Shown here piece by piece: positions 13,501 through 25,479 of a stretch of DNA of 64,000 bases. The DNA lies in the NCBI RefSeq assembly GCF_020740795.1, contig NC_067282.1, positions 164,788,274-164,852,273 on the forward strand, written 5' to 3'. This DNA is from Apus apus. Lineage: Eukaryota; Chordata; Aves; Apodiformes; Apodidae. The notes beneath the pieces are model-generated. The model worked only from the letters and a program-made list of their open reading frames with translations. It made no database searches and had not been told where the DNA came from. Position 1 is the stretch's first letter. Every line of letters begins with the position of its first letter. The position numbers and the translations under genes were made by a program.

Positions 13501-16500
13501 AGGAAACCTGTCTTCATATCTCAATTCATATAGCCACTTCTAAGGATCAGCCTTAGGGATCTCCTTTAACAGTGTAACTCAGAGACAATTTTTCCCTGCC
13601 TCTCTCTAGGTCCCCAAATGCCTGGGTGCTTGAGGGCTGGCTTAGGAAACAAGGAAAGGCAGAGTATATTTCATGTCCCAGATCAACAGACTGGCAAGGC
13701 TGGAAGGCATCAGAGGGCTAAGCTGGAAGAGTGATTATATCTGGCTTTCAGGGCAAATACAAAGTTCACACTAAGTGCCAGTGAAGACATACCAACATAA
13801 TAGAAATTCTTGCAGCCTTCTCTAATTTGGGTCTTCATCATTCAATACAGACACTTAATCCACAAACCCATCTGGAATAGCTGCTTAAATTTAAATCTGT
13901 GGAAGCCAGCTCCAATAATGGCCTTAAAAAAAAATGTTCTTAATCTCTGCTTATTATGAAACAGTGATTGCTGAATCATTTTGAGTCACTATTGCCATAA
14001 CTCCATGGAAGCAGTCGAGCCTTCTCTACATTAAAGGCACATACAATAACTCCTCAGCAGTAGTTTGTTTGTAAATAATTGTTTTTCACCCAAAGATTTT
14101 TCCCTTAACTGATCCTTCTGAAATATAACTCGTCTTTAGAATGCTGGAAAGACTTTGGTGTGCCAAAGACACAAAAAGTAATTCTCTAGCTCTTTCTAAA
14201 GAGAAACAAACAAATCTCTGCAGTGAGCAAGCATCTCCATGCACTATAGTCTAAAGCAGGACCTTCCTTTACTCCCAGTTACTCTAGTATTAATATTTTA
14301 ACAAATTTAGGACACTATCAGCAAAAAGGGGTATTACTCTTATCATACCTCATTTGCACTCCTCATATATATTATCTAAGGAAAATATGGTTGAGGAAGC
14401 TAGACTGTGATTCATTTTACAGCATCCACAGCATTTCTGAACACTCCTCATTATACTCATGCTCATTATACCGATGCTGTTTCTAAATAAACTTTGTCAG
14501 TCTGTGTGATCTTAGATTCCACCTGATTTTCTAAAAACTCAGAAGCTTTACATTCTCTATACCACTAACTCAAATTTTTTAAAATTAATCTTCTTTTTTG
14601 TGTCTTTTGATTACTTCTGTTACTCTTCTTTAGAAGTTTTCAGTAAACTCAATTTTTTGACAGAACAGATTTTTAACCTGAATTTTTGAGCCTCTTCCCA
14701 AGGATTTAATAGACATGATAGCTTTTGTTGAGCAGTTATCAAATGTTACAGAGGCTGCACAAAGACCAGGTGTTTTTATTATTTACATTAAAAATTTAAA
14801 GTTACAGGAAAATAATTTTATTAGTAACCAAGTTAAATAACCTCTTTTAAACCATTCATCACTATGGCATTAACACATACTTTTGTTGCCAGACTTCTCT
14901 GTTCTGAGCTGGAAGAATCTATTTAGAGTAAGCTGGAGATTAAATGCTCTCATTGTCAGACCAAAAAGTTCATGCCTTGGGACAGCAGCAAATTGTTCTG
15001 ATACATTACAAATGTAAAAAGACTAAGAGTGATTTATTATGAGCATACTTAATGAAATAGAAGGGTTTAGATTATTATCATTCATATGTTCACAGTAACT
15101 TCTGTAATGTCTTACTTGCTTCTAAAAAATTAAAACAAGCATCTGTCTTCAGTTTTTTAACAGAAAAGTAAATTCTTCCTGCCTGTAAGACCCAGGATGA
15201 CTGGTATATATCCACTATACACAAATGAACATCAAAAAACAAAATAAACTGGAAAACTGCAATTCTGCAATTGTTTTCCATTGTCCTAAAGACAAGGTTT
15301 CGCAGTGCTGAAATAGCAGAGTGTAATAGTTCATCATCCAGATGTGCAGTAATATGATGTGCATTTTAATTAAAGGCAGTGGTCCTGATCCAGCTGAGGA
15401 TTTGTTGAGTGATTTGCAGCGGCACGGGAACAGTTTCAGTAAGCAGCCCTCAGTACCTAGAAGTCCAGCAGGGTTTTCGTTCTGGACTCTTTCAAGCAGT
15501 TCTCTGTCCTTGTAACAGTGCATTCAAATACTGAATTATTGCATTTTAATGCATGAAAAATAATGGAAAATAGTATTATTTTTTGCACAGCATGGAATTG
15601 ACAATAACCATGGTTATTTAATGAGAAACCCATGTGATTCTTAAATCTTATGCAATAGAATTTCAGGTTGTAAAACCAGAGTAAAATAATCCTAAAGCTG
15701 TATAAAATTTTCCTTTTCAATGTACTTGACAAATAGCAAACAGGAGAACACCTGCTTCAAAAAGAAAAGATCTGCCAAAGCTTCCACCTAGAGCAAGGAT
15801 AATACATTATTACAATCTGTTTACTGGAAAAGACAAAGTCATCTGAAAAAAACACAAAGCATGGGAAACCTCACATTTGCTTTGGATACATGTCCTAAAC
15901 TTAGTGCAAGATATGACATTACTTCTTTTGTTTCCTTTTTTCACATGGAAGAAATATGAAAATAATTTTAAATTGTTGATCTTTTTTTTTTTTCCTTGGG
16001 ATAAACAAAGATCACTGTCAACAAGTCCATCTAAGTTACTGTGAATGCATTTTGCAATCTTACGCATGTCACTGGAAGAAGAAAATTCTGGTTGAGGAAG
16101 TTATCTGACAGAAACAAGTAACTGTGGACAATTCAGCATGCAGGCTAATTCCCTTTACTTAGGCCATCTATGTACATTTATAGTTATGTAAGATCATCCC
16201 ATCCTGAAAAACCCATCCAATTGCTGACAGCAAGTACTCTTACTAATAGGTTATAAGTCTAAATGTAACCTGAGGATGAACTGGTGCACTGCCTAAGTGA
16301 TGAAGGCCAAAAGCTTTCTGTTTTTGAAGGACCAAAAGCTGGCATAGTGTCAAATGGCCCTTTGGCAGAAGCTCAGCTTCTTGCATGTATATGTAAGCTT
16401 CACTGCTTTCCAGCTAGAAGCAGATGCATCAAGGGAAAAGTTCTGTTGCACTGCATAAGAGCAATTGGTGCTGCAGATAGAACAGTTGCTGTATCTCTTT

Positions 16501-17980
16501 GGTTAGATTAATATAAATATTGTAATTAATTGTAATTAATCTCCTGGCAGTCAGTTCACAGGCACTGTGCAAAGATGTACACATCTCTGCAGCAAAATAT
16601 TTTGTTATAATGACTGACACACATCCCAGAAAGCTAATCCATTTTCTTGCACCACCTTCAGCCCTATGGGTACTGAAATGCCCAGTTCCACTGTTTATTA
16701 CATCCTTTCATCCCCTGAAAAATTAAGGCTCCTGCTTATATTGAAGTAGACGCCTTAATAAGTATATGCTTACTTAATATGTGTACATGGAAGCATATGC
16801 ATACCTACTAGGCCTTAGAGGATTCATTGGGACTGATTATATGATTGCACCTCATTATATTGATTAATATTATGTGGAAATGCAATGTTCCACAGATTCC
16901 TTTACAGTCCTGCTCTAACTTAATTAAAATTAATAAATGCAGTCCCTCATAGGTATGACTATGCAATGGCTAGCCTGGGAAGATGACTCTTCCCTCACAC
17001 AGCCAGTCATTGGGTGCTGTGCCCTCAGGGATTGGACCCAGCTTCCAAAACAGGTGTTATAGCCAGCAGACAGATGTCATTAGATGTTGGTAGATGGAGT
17101 GTACACAAAAGAGGTCCTGAGAACAAGTACAGTGGCTTGAACTCTATTCTCTGCCTTGCCTCTAGGCCTGGTCTTTGTTGTTGTCTTCGGTTTCATTGTC
17201 CAGGATCCAGCTATCATCTACCACCTATTCAGTCGTAGTTCTGGCCCAAGCCATCCGTCCTTGCTGCTGCTCTGTCTGCTCCTCCTGGACCCACATCATG
17301 AATCACACTCCTGGGTTTCCTGGCTCCACCTAAAGTTTAGCTACGCTCTTGTCAAGGTGTGTGCAAGCTCCTTGACTTCTTGGTGCCAAACCCTACTTCT
17401 AACCATATACTTGCCTTATTCTGTTAGGCTAATGAGTATTGTATGTCTCTGGTTCTTGATTTCAGATTGCCTTAATTACATTACCTGGCTCCTGCCTCCA
17501 CCCAGACTCCAGCCCCAGGCCTCACTATGAGGCGTGAAACACCCATGTCCCGTCATAACAGTCTTCACAGGTAAGTGCAGACAGACAGCACTTTGTTTCA
17601 CTAGTGCTCCAAGCTGGGCAGAAACAAGCCAGCTTTGGTCTAGGAGCCATAGACCTACATTACCTGAAAGGAAGAGCTTTTTTATTTCCAGACAAGATAC
17701 ACAGCAACTTGGAGCACAGACAAACTGCATCCATCTCTGGCTACACTTGTCCAGTTAGACATTCTGTAAACCTATACCAACTTTTAGGGTACAGAGTAAA
17801 TTTAAATACTAAATAGCGACAGATTGTGTAGATGTCTCAAATGTTTGTCCAGATGTTGAGCAGCATCCCTTGTGACACACAGGTAGACAAAAATCTACCG
17901 TGTGGGTCAGAGGGGACCAAGCCAGAAAGATTTATACAAAATTTTCTAAAAGCTAGTTTTAGCTTACCTTAGAACACTAT
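10511..17980. other. AT-rich intergenic DNA, no gene seen
   Basis: No frame encodes a recognisable protein. A perfect 11-base tandem pair is at 12,557-12,578. The stretch 17,015-17,530 is pyrimidine-rich with a 124-residue hydrophobic open frame on the plus strand, more likely repeat remnant or chance than a gene. Confidence 0.7.
12557..12578. repeat. 11-bp tandem duplication (AATCCCAGTAT)
   Basis: Two perfect adjacent copies. A small local duplication with no sign of function. Confidence 0.8.
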
Positions 17981-19145
17981 CATAGAATCATAGAATGTAT
18001 TGGGTTGGAAAGAACCTATAAAGCTCATCTAGTCCAACCCCCCTACAATAAGCAGGGACATCTCCAACTAGAACAGATTGCTCAGAGTCCCATCAAGCCT
18101 GACCTTGAATACCTCCAGGGATGGGGCCCCCACCACCTCTCTAGGCAATCCGTTCCAGTCATCCACCATCCTCACATTAAATAACTTTTTCCTAATGTCC
18201 AACCTAAATTTACCCTTCTCTAGCTTAAACCTTACCCCTTGTCCTATCATTACATGCCCTTGTGAACAGGTCTTCCCCAGCCTTCTTATAGGCTCCTTTC
18301 AAGTACTGGAAGGTCGCTAAAAAGTCCCCTCAGAGTCTCCACTTCTTGGAACTGAACAACCCAAACTCCCTCAGCCTGTCTTCATAGGAGAGGTGCACCA
18401 GCCCTCTGATCATTTTCATTGCCCTTCTCTGGACGTGCTCCAACAGGTCCACATCTTTCTTGTGTTAGGGGCTCCAGAGCTGGATGCAGTACTCCAGGTG
18501 AGGTCTCACCAGAGCAGGGTAAAAGGGCAGAATCATCTCTCTCAACCTGCTGGCCACACTTATTTTGATGCAGCGCAGGATGCAGTTGGCCTTCTGGGCT
18601 GCAATTGCACATTGGTGGCTTGTGTCCGGCTTTTCACCCTGGGTACTACCCCAGGTCTTTTTCCACAGGGCTGCTCTCTACCACGTCTTCGCCCAGCCTG
18701 CATTCATATCTCTGGTTGCCCCAGCCCAGGTGCAGGACCCTGCGCTTGGCCTTGTTAAACCTCATGAGGTTCACCTGGGTCCACTTTTCCAGCTTGTCCA
18801 TGTCCCTCTGGATGGCATCCCCTCTCTCTGGCATATTGACAGCACCATCCAGCTTGGTGTCACGGGCAAACTTACTGAGGGTGCTCTCAATGCCACTGTC
18901 AATATTTTTAATGAAGATATTAAACAACACTGGTCCCAGTACAGAACCCTGAGGGACACCACTTGTCAGAATTTTCCATCTGGACATTGAGCCACTGACC
19001 ACTATCCTCTAGATGTGGCCCTCCAGCCAATTTCTTATTCACTGAACAGTCCACCCATCAAACCCATATCTCTCCAATTTAGAGAGAAGGATGTTGTGGG
19101 GGACTGTGTCAAAGGCCTTGCAGAAGTCCAGATAAATCCATGTTC
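17981..19145 (-). mobile_element. CR1 LINE, 5'-truncated, minus orientation
   Basis: The 3' end is at 17,981, where the plus strand reads CATAGAATCATAGAATG, the complement of the CR1 terminal octamers. Going 5' on the minus strand, the ORF2 C-terminal region is followed by the reverse transcriptase core. RT landmarks are [11 protein letters not shown] and, at 18,856-18,870, F-A-R-D-T where active CR1 copies have an F/Y-A-D-D box, so one catalytic aspartate is lost. Stops and frame changes break the rest. Similarity to CR1 fades near 19,145 within the 'KAFDTVPH' region, so the 5' part of ORF2 and all of ORF1 are missing. It is an inactive fossil. Confidence 0.93.
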
Positions 19146-20465
19146 ACCATGCCATTCAGGTGAAGCAAAGCAACTGTATTTCATTACATTTGGGTATCAA
19201 TCAGATTCTAGTCTCAAGTACTGTTGTGAATGAGGTGTCTCTCTTTTAGTAGAGTTAGTTGGTACTTTCTCAAAATATTAATTTCTCTAAGTGAAACCCA
19301 AATCTCATACCTAGAATACTAAAATTTGAAGTTCAGGCCATTATCTAGAGTAGTTATGATAGTTTAATACCAGCTGACAATTTGATCCCATGTAACTTCC
19401 ATGCCAGCAGATGAAACATCAACAGATACGGAAGACACCAAAAAGATGTGCTTGAGCTACCTTAAAAATAACTATCTTGGCTATTGGTAGTAGTATAAAG
19501 CTCAAGTGTAAATGAAGTTAGACTACATTTAATTTAAACTAGCAGAATTTTGCAGCTTAGGCTGAGCTCTGTGCTTGCATAGCTTGTACGCAAGGCAGGT
19601 AACACAAACCTATACTGGAATCCTTAAAGCAAATATTGAGTCTAAATGGTTCCTATTTTATGGCAGTTTTAAAAGCAAACAAAGCAGTTATTAACTCCCA
19701 AATTGCTTCTAGTACCCCAGTACGTCAACGGGACTGCTCGTAAGTAGTGTACAATGTGAGCAACAGTGGCAGGACCTGACCATAAATGCTTTCAGGCATG
19801 TGATAGAGACAGAGACTTTCATGCTTTTGTTTCTAGGTAACAGCCTGGTTTTGTTTAACTATGTTTTGATTACGGTATGGAGCTCATTTAACACTGTATG
19901 GGCAAAGGGCATGCTTTATATTATATTTAGCTTTATCTCTCTACGTTCGAGAACTGCATGGGGTAATTGCTTCTTTGAGGCCTGATCCTCATCTCCTTAC
20001 TAAAGCTAAAGTGTGAATCTGTGGGAACGTTATACAAAAGGGGAATACGATTCCAGATCTGCTATGTTATGTTTAACCTGCATAAACAGCCGGGCTGGAA
20101 ATTATTTGTGTTGTATAACCCCATCATGAGTTAACACATAATTAAATTTCAGATTTTGTAACTTATACTGGAAATAATTTACTTGCATAAGTAATTCCAG
20201 TGGGATTCAGTGGGATATTAGAGTGAGCTAAAACAAACTCACTAAAACTAGTAGGAGTCCTAATTCAAGCCTTGACTGGCTTAAATAAAATTAAACTAAT
20301 GCATCTAGACGTTCTCTAGACAGAGCAAGTGCCTGCTGTGAGCTAGGCATGCCTTACCTATACAATTATGATACTTCTAGAAGAGATTGTCATTAAAATT
20401 ATTACATGTATTTTGGGTATAAAATGTGTTTTCCCTTATGCTTACTGTTGCTGCAGAGAAGCGTG

Positions 20466-20484
20466 TGTCATGGTTTAATCCCAG
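20466..20484 (+). mobile_element. Possible start of an avian ERV LTR
   Basis: TGTCATGGTTTAATCCCAG closely matches the 5' end of a common avian LTR family (TGTCATGGTTTAACCCCAG as I recall). Beyond these 19 bases I cannot follow the match, so this may be a short fragment or coincidence. Noncoding. Confidence 0.3.
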
Positions 20485-23400
20485 TGTTATATGATGGTGA
20501 CAGTAGGCAGGATCTGGTTGAAGGAGATTCCTGTTTTGTATGGGGAAGAACCTGATGTCTCTTTGAAAGTAAGGATCTTCTGAATTATGCAATGCAGAAA
20601 AGCAGTGACATAGATTTTGAATTTTAAGTATGGATTAGCTATTGTTTACAGAAGGAAGACATCAGAATGGTACCTTAAACTCTTAATTTTCTCCACTGTT
20701 TCCTTTTCCACAGTACTTACGCCTCTTCTCCAGTCTTATAGAAATGCAAAGTGATGAAAGAGTACAGCCAGATAGTTCTCCTCTTGAAGTAATCTTTTGC
20801 TGTTTATTTTCCTGAGAGTAACACTGTAATTTTATCAAGATCATGAGATTCAATATCATGCAAATTTTCAAAATTATGCAAAACCTAAGTTTCCTTAAAT
20901 ATAGGAGCCGACAGAACTATATCACAGACACTTTAGCGTAGACTTTGCTTTAGTGTTTTCTAACACACAAGAGTGTGATTTTCAGAGCACTCCTTGCTTG
21001 ATCAAAATTCCCAATGCAAAAGAAGCTGCAGCACTGGGTGTTTTATCTCCAGCAGACTTTTATATCTTTATTAAGATTTAATTTAAATATTTTCAATCTT
21101 AAATCATGAACGCTGGGAGTTGCAAGGCTCTAACCAATGTGACCAAAATTTTTCATTCAGTTCTTAGGGTTTAAATACAAGCTGAGGTTAGATATACAAA
21201 ATTAGGAAATTTGAGTTATTTATCCCATGTAAAAATTATGATTGAGATGCAGAGCCAGAAATGATCCAACTTCCTCTAAGTTATTCTACTTATCAGCCCA
21301 CAGTCCTAAGTAAGTAATCAAAATGTTAGTGATCAAAAATTATCAAAACAATTCCATTTTAAAATTGTATCTTTAAACTACAATTATACACACAAGTAGA
21401 AAGTTATGTTTCCTGTTATTAATCTAATTGAAATAATGCAATTTCACTTCTATCTAGCCACCCATTTGTTTTAAACTATATGTAATACAGAACTTTTGTA
21501 GGACCAGTCTTTACTTTCTTGAGCCAGTTCCAGCAGAGGTGGAAGCAACATAATGCACATAAATACAAATACAAATCAAGGAATGCTTAATGCAACCTGG
21601 AGCTAAGTGTCTGATCTCAGCAAAACCAGCGTTTTAGATGTTGGTGCTTGAAGTAAAAGCATGCCATGACTGTTTCATAATCATAAAGAAGCAGCTATAC
21701 CAGTGTTGCACACAGGGAAGTAGCCACAAACATGGGAGATGAGCATCAGCATTGCCTGGTTGTGGCTAGGGGGTTTGAGATGGGGTCCTGGCTTGCTTCA
21801 CACCACTGTCACTGTCACTGAGTATCTGCTAAGTGTGGTCTCTCAAAATTACTGCTTTTTAAAAATTAAGACTGCCAAGAGTGAGAAAGATATTTTTATT
21901 ATTTAATATGAAAATGATCTAGCCCTCCACTCAATACAGCGTTTGCACAGAATTCAATTTGATGACAGCCATGTGACAACAAACAGAAAATGAAACGAAA
22001 ATAGACATATCACCTTCACAGAGAAGTCAAAGTGATTGGTAAAGGAGCATGGGGAATTAACTTGCCAGTAGTCATTTGCCTTACTCTAGTTACCAGATTT
22101 ATTTTCTACAAGACAGAATTCGGGTCCCAAGGACACCAAACCACTAAAGAAACCTTCCCAGAGAATAATAATAATAACTTAATGGTCACAGCTAGAACTA
22201 CAGGTGAGATTTCACATGATGGTTGAGCCTACATAACACCTTCCTACGTCCAAGGAGAGTAACTCTGTCCTTCCACAGGCCTGGCTACACACTCCCATCT
22301 CTTTCAGAAGTCTCCTGCCACCCTTTGATAAGTCTGCGCAGTTTGATAGGCCAACAGAAAACTACCCAAGCCAAGAAGTAACTAGTCTGCCAGTGCAGAC
22401 AACTCAGGTGTCAAATGAACACCAAAGCCTGGAGAAAGGTTGGGAATAGTGTCTGTGGATCCAGGGATAGGGAATGGGCAGCACAAAGAAAGGAGGACTG
22501 ACCCTTTTCATGACAGTAACCTGCCTGAATGTCTCTGTCATCTGGTGAAACCTCAGCTTAGGTCTCTGAGTAAATGCTGGAAAAGATGCCTTCCTCTCAG
22601 GCAAAGAGGAGGCTGTGTCATAAATCCAGTATGTTTAGAGAAAGAAAAAAAAATCTGGCTGAGATCTAGAGGTTACAGCTTTTTCCTCATCTTACACTAA
22701 GTGACTAAATAATGCATTGGTGGGAAGAAGCTGGGTTTGAGTTACTTCAAGCATCTTCTAAAGCAAAACGATTTTTACAGGTCCCTTCTCAGCAGGGCCT
22801 TTTGAGTTACTGTGATGATTGAACGAGGAAGTTGCAGGCCAGCAAACTCATTTAGGAATGGTTAGGAAATGTGATTTCATCAGATGAGGGTTGAAAGTCA
22901 TAAGCCTGTCAAACCAGAAGCCATTTGAGAAGATTCTGAAGTGTACATCCTCTGTATATTCATGACAGAGTCGTTAAAGCTTCTGGAGTACCTTAGCGTT
23001 ACATTAGTGGTTGCTGCAGATTAATGTTGCCTCAGATGAATTGTCTCAATTAAGTCACTCTTTTTTTGGACTGACAGGATGAAGCAATGCAATTGCTTTA
23101 TGGCCTTGTGTTAGGGAACAATAGGAGGCCACCAAAAGAGTCACTTGATGGTTTGGGATGAAGTCTGATAAGTCAAGCTGTAGCCTGAGGAGTTACCTAC
23201 AGGAGTAAATTTCTGTAGCAAAGACAGGACTAGTAACAAATACAGGGGTCAGAAAAACAATAGTGGAATCATTCATTAGGACACTGAACTACTAGAAAAA
23301 GTGGTTTCTGAGCAAGGAAACTGCTTTCAGTTGCTTGTTTCTGTTGCATTCAGGAAGATAGGTCTTTCTGAATATTCTTATAAATAAGCATCACCATACT

Positions 23401-24966
23401 CCATCAGCCAGTTCTCTTTTTTAAAAAAACACTTCATTTTCCTTTGAATGGCTGGCTGAATAGGCTAAAGGATGACAGTATTTCTGTCAATGATATAGGT
23501 GTGCTACTTAGGTTACTACATGGCTAAGACTAACCATGATGTGAATGCACAGTTATGTCATATGCTCTGCTGGCTCATAAAAATAGAGCCTGTAGGCACC
23601 ACAAGCAGCAGGGCATATCCTAGATACCCAAAATCCAAGCCAAGCCAACCGAATACAGATTTTAGTATTTTTAAACCCCAAGTTAGAGAAAAGACACTTT
23701 CATATACCAAAACTAGTATTTAAAAAGGAAATTCGTGTATCTTCTGGTAGCAGAAAGGCAGAAATCTAAGTGTCATGGCTGTCAATAAACCCTGAGCAGA
23801 TTTATATTTGCATTGTAAGTGCAAAGCTAGAACAGGATATCTTTCATTTCTTTGTCCAGATTGTGCTCCTGCAGCCTGCAAGTATGTTTCTCAGCTGTGA
23901 TATGTTCAGAATGCTGCTCACAGGGAACATCTTGCATGCATTTCAGAGGGACAGGTCATTCCCTCCCCCTCAGTATTTAAATCGCGCACTTCAACAGTAC
24001 AGTACTTGACTCAAGCCACACACAGTAATGAAAAAGAAACACTTTACCTGGAGAAATACTGAACAGAGGTTCATAAAAGCTGCTCTAAGATTATGTGGCC
24101 TTTCGGGCATCAGAATACAGCAAAGATACTTGTTCTCAACAGCAGGAGGCCAAAATGGACAACTGTCATGGCAGAGTGTCTAACACAGTGCCTACATTCA
24201 TATAGATGCAGCACTCCCAGGGCTGCAGAGACTGAATGGAAATGGAATGACTGTGTTTCTGTTACACAACATATGGCTCAGTCCTGTTTTTTCATGAAGT
24301 GACTAGGCAAAACTTTAATTTAGAGCCAGAATTGGTTTTATAACATCAATTATATAAATAAGCATATTTCCCTATTTCTAAAGGACATAGTGTCACTTTT
24401 TTCTAGACAGAACAACTATTTTTAGCTTAACCCATGCACTGTTGAAATTGCCAGCAGACCAAATGAATGCTGGTTTAACAGCTGGGTACCTGTAGAAGCA
24501 TGTGAGAGTATCTCTATGTGAATCAAGTTTAAATGTTGGCTTGCATTGCCATCCAAGAATATGGAGACAGCAATCTGTGTAAAGCACATGAAAGATGCTG
24601 GGAGACTACACCACTGCAAATCTGATTCAGAACTGCAGAGTTTATAAATATGTGCCTTGGTTGCTATGGTACTTTTAGTTTTGGTTTTGGTGACTCAGGA
24701 TTATGCAGCATCAAAAAAGTAACCCACCTTGAAATAGGGGGTTTCTGTGTAAGAATCTTACTTAGACCTCGTAAAATCAAAGAGTGAGAAGTCTGCTTCT
24801 TACATAATTTACTATAAAAATTTGATAGCAGTTTGTGCATAGTCTTCTTGTCTCTTTTTTCTGGATAAGGAATGTACCAGAGTTTTCACTGTTAGCTTTG
24901 TGGGTTTGTCACACAATCAGAGTAGAGAATACACTAGATTTAAAAATTGAAAGGGCTATAATTATC

Positions 24967-25014
24967 AAACAAACAAATGAGCAAAACAAACAAACAAAAA
25001 AAGAAAAAAAAACA
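24967..25014. repeat. A-rich, CAAA-type tract
   Basis: Repeated CAAA units grading into A runs. Low complexity, with no recognisable body. Confidence 0.75.
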
Positions 25015-25454
25015 TATAGTAAGTGTCTCTGTCATGGCTTTTTCAAGTTGAAAAAGGCTATTATATTTTCTTATCCCACTTCTCCTTTCATAATCTATGA
25101 TTCTTTATAAAAATCTGGAAGATTTATTAGAAAGTTTGGTGTAAATATACACATTATTTTCCACTATCTCCTCAAATGGATCATTGTTCCCAGAGCTGGA
25201 TTTGCTGACATTAACTTTGATGTACTAGTTTACTTCACTGAGGAGAGAAAAATGTTAGGACAAAATTTTTAGAAGCAACACTGTGTCTGTTGCTGTTCAA
25301 GATGAAAGAAAAGACAACAATTATCCTTAGGGGGTCCAAACAAAAATTCTACATCCCAGAAGCTGACTATTTTGGGTAGTACAAAAGCTTCATCTGTGTA
25401 CTTCTGTGGTCCAGAAGCCTGCATAAAATAGCTTTGAACTATGATTGTAATGCT

Positions 25455-25479
25455 AAAAAAAAAAAAAAAAAAAAAAAAA
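25455..25479. repeat. A25 homopolymer
   Basis: Twenty-five A in a row, the longest homopolymer in the window. It could be the tail of a retroposed transcript, but no gene-derived body or clear target-site duplication is visible. Its length is subject to sequencing error. Confidence 0.8.

Noticed and set aside
18646-19002. Reverse transcriptase-like frame as a host gene
   Set aside because: It is the RT core of a truncated CR1 copy with a damaged catalytic box, flanked by the CR1 3' end.
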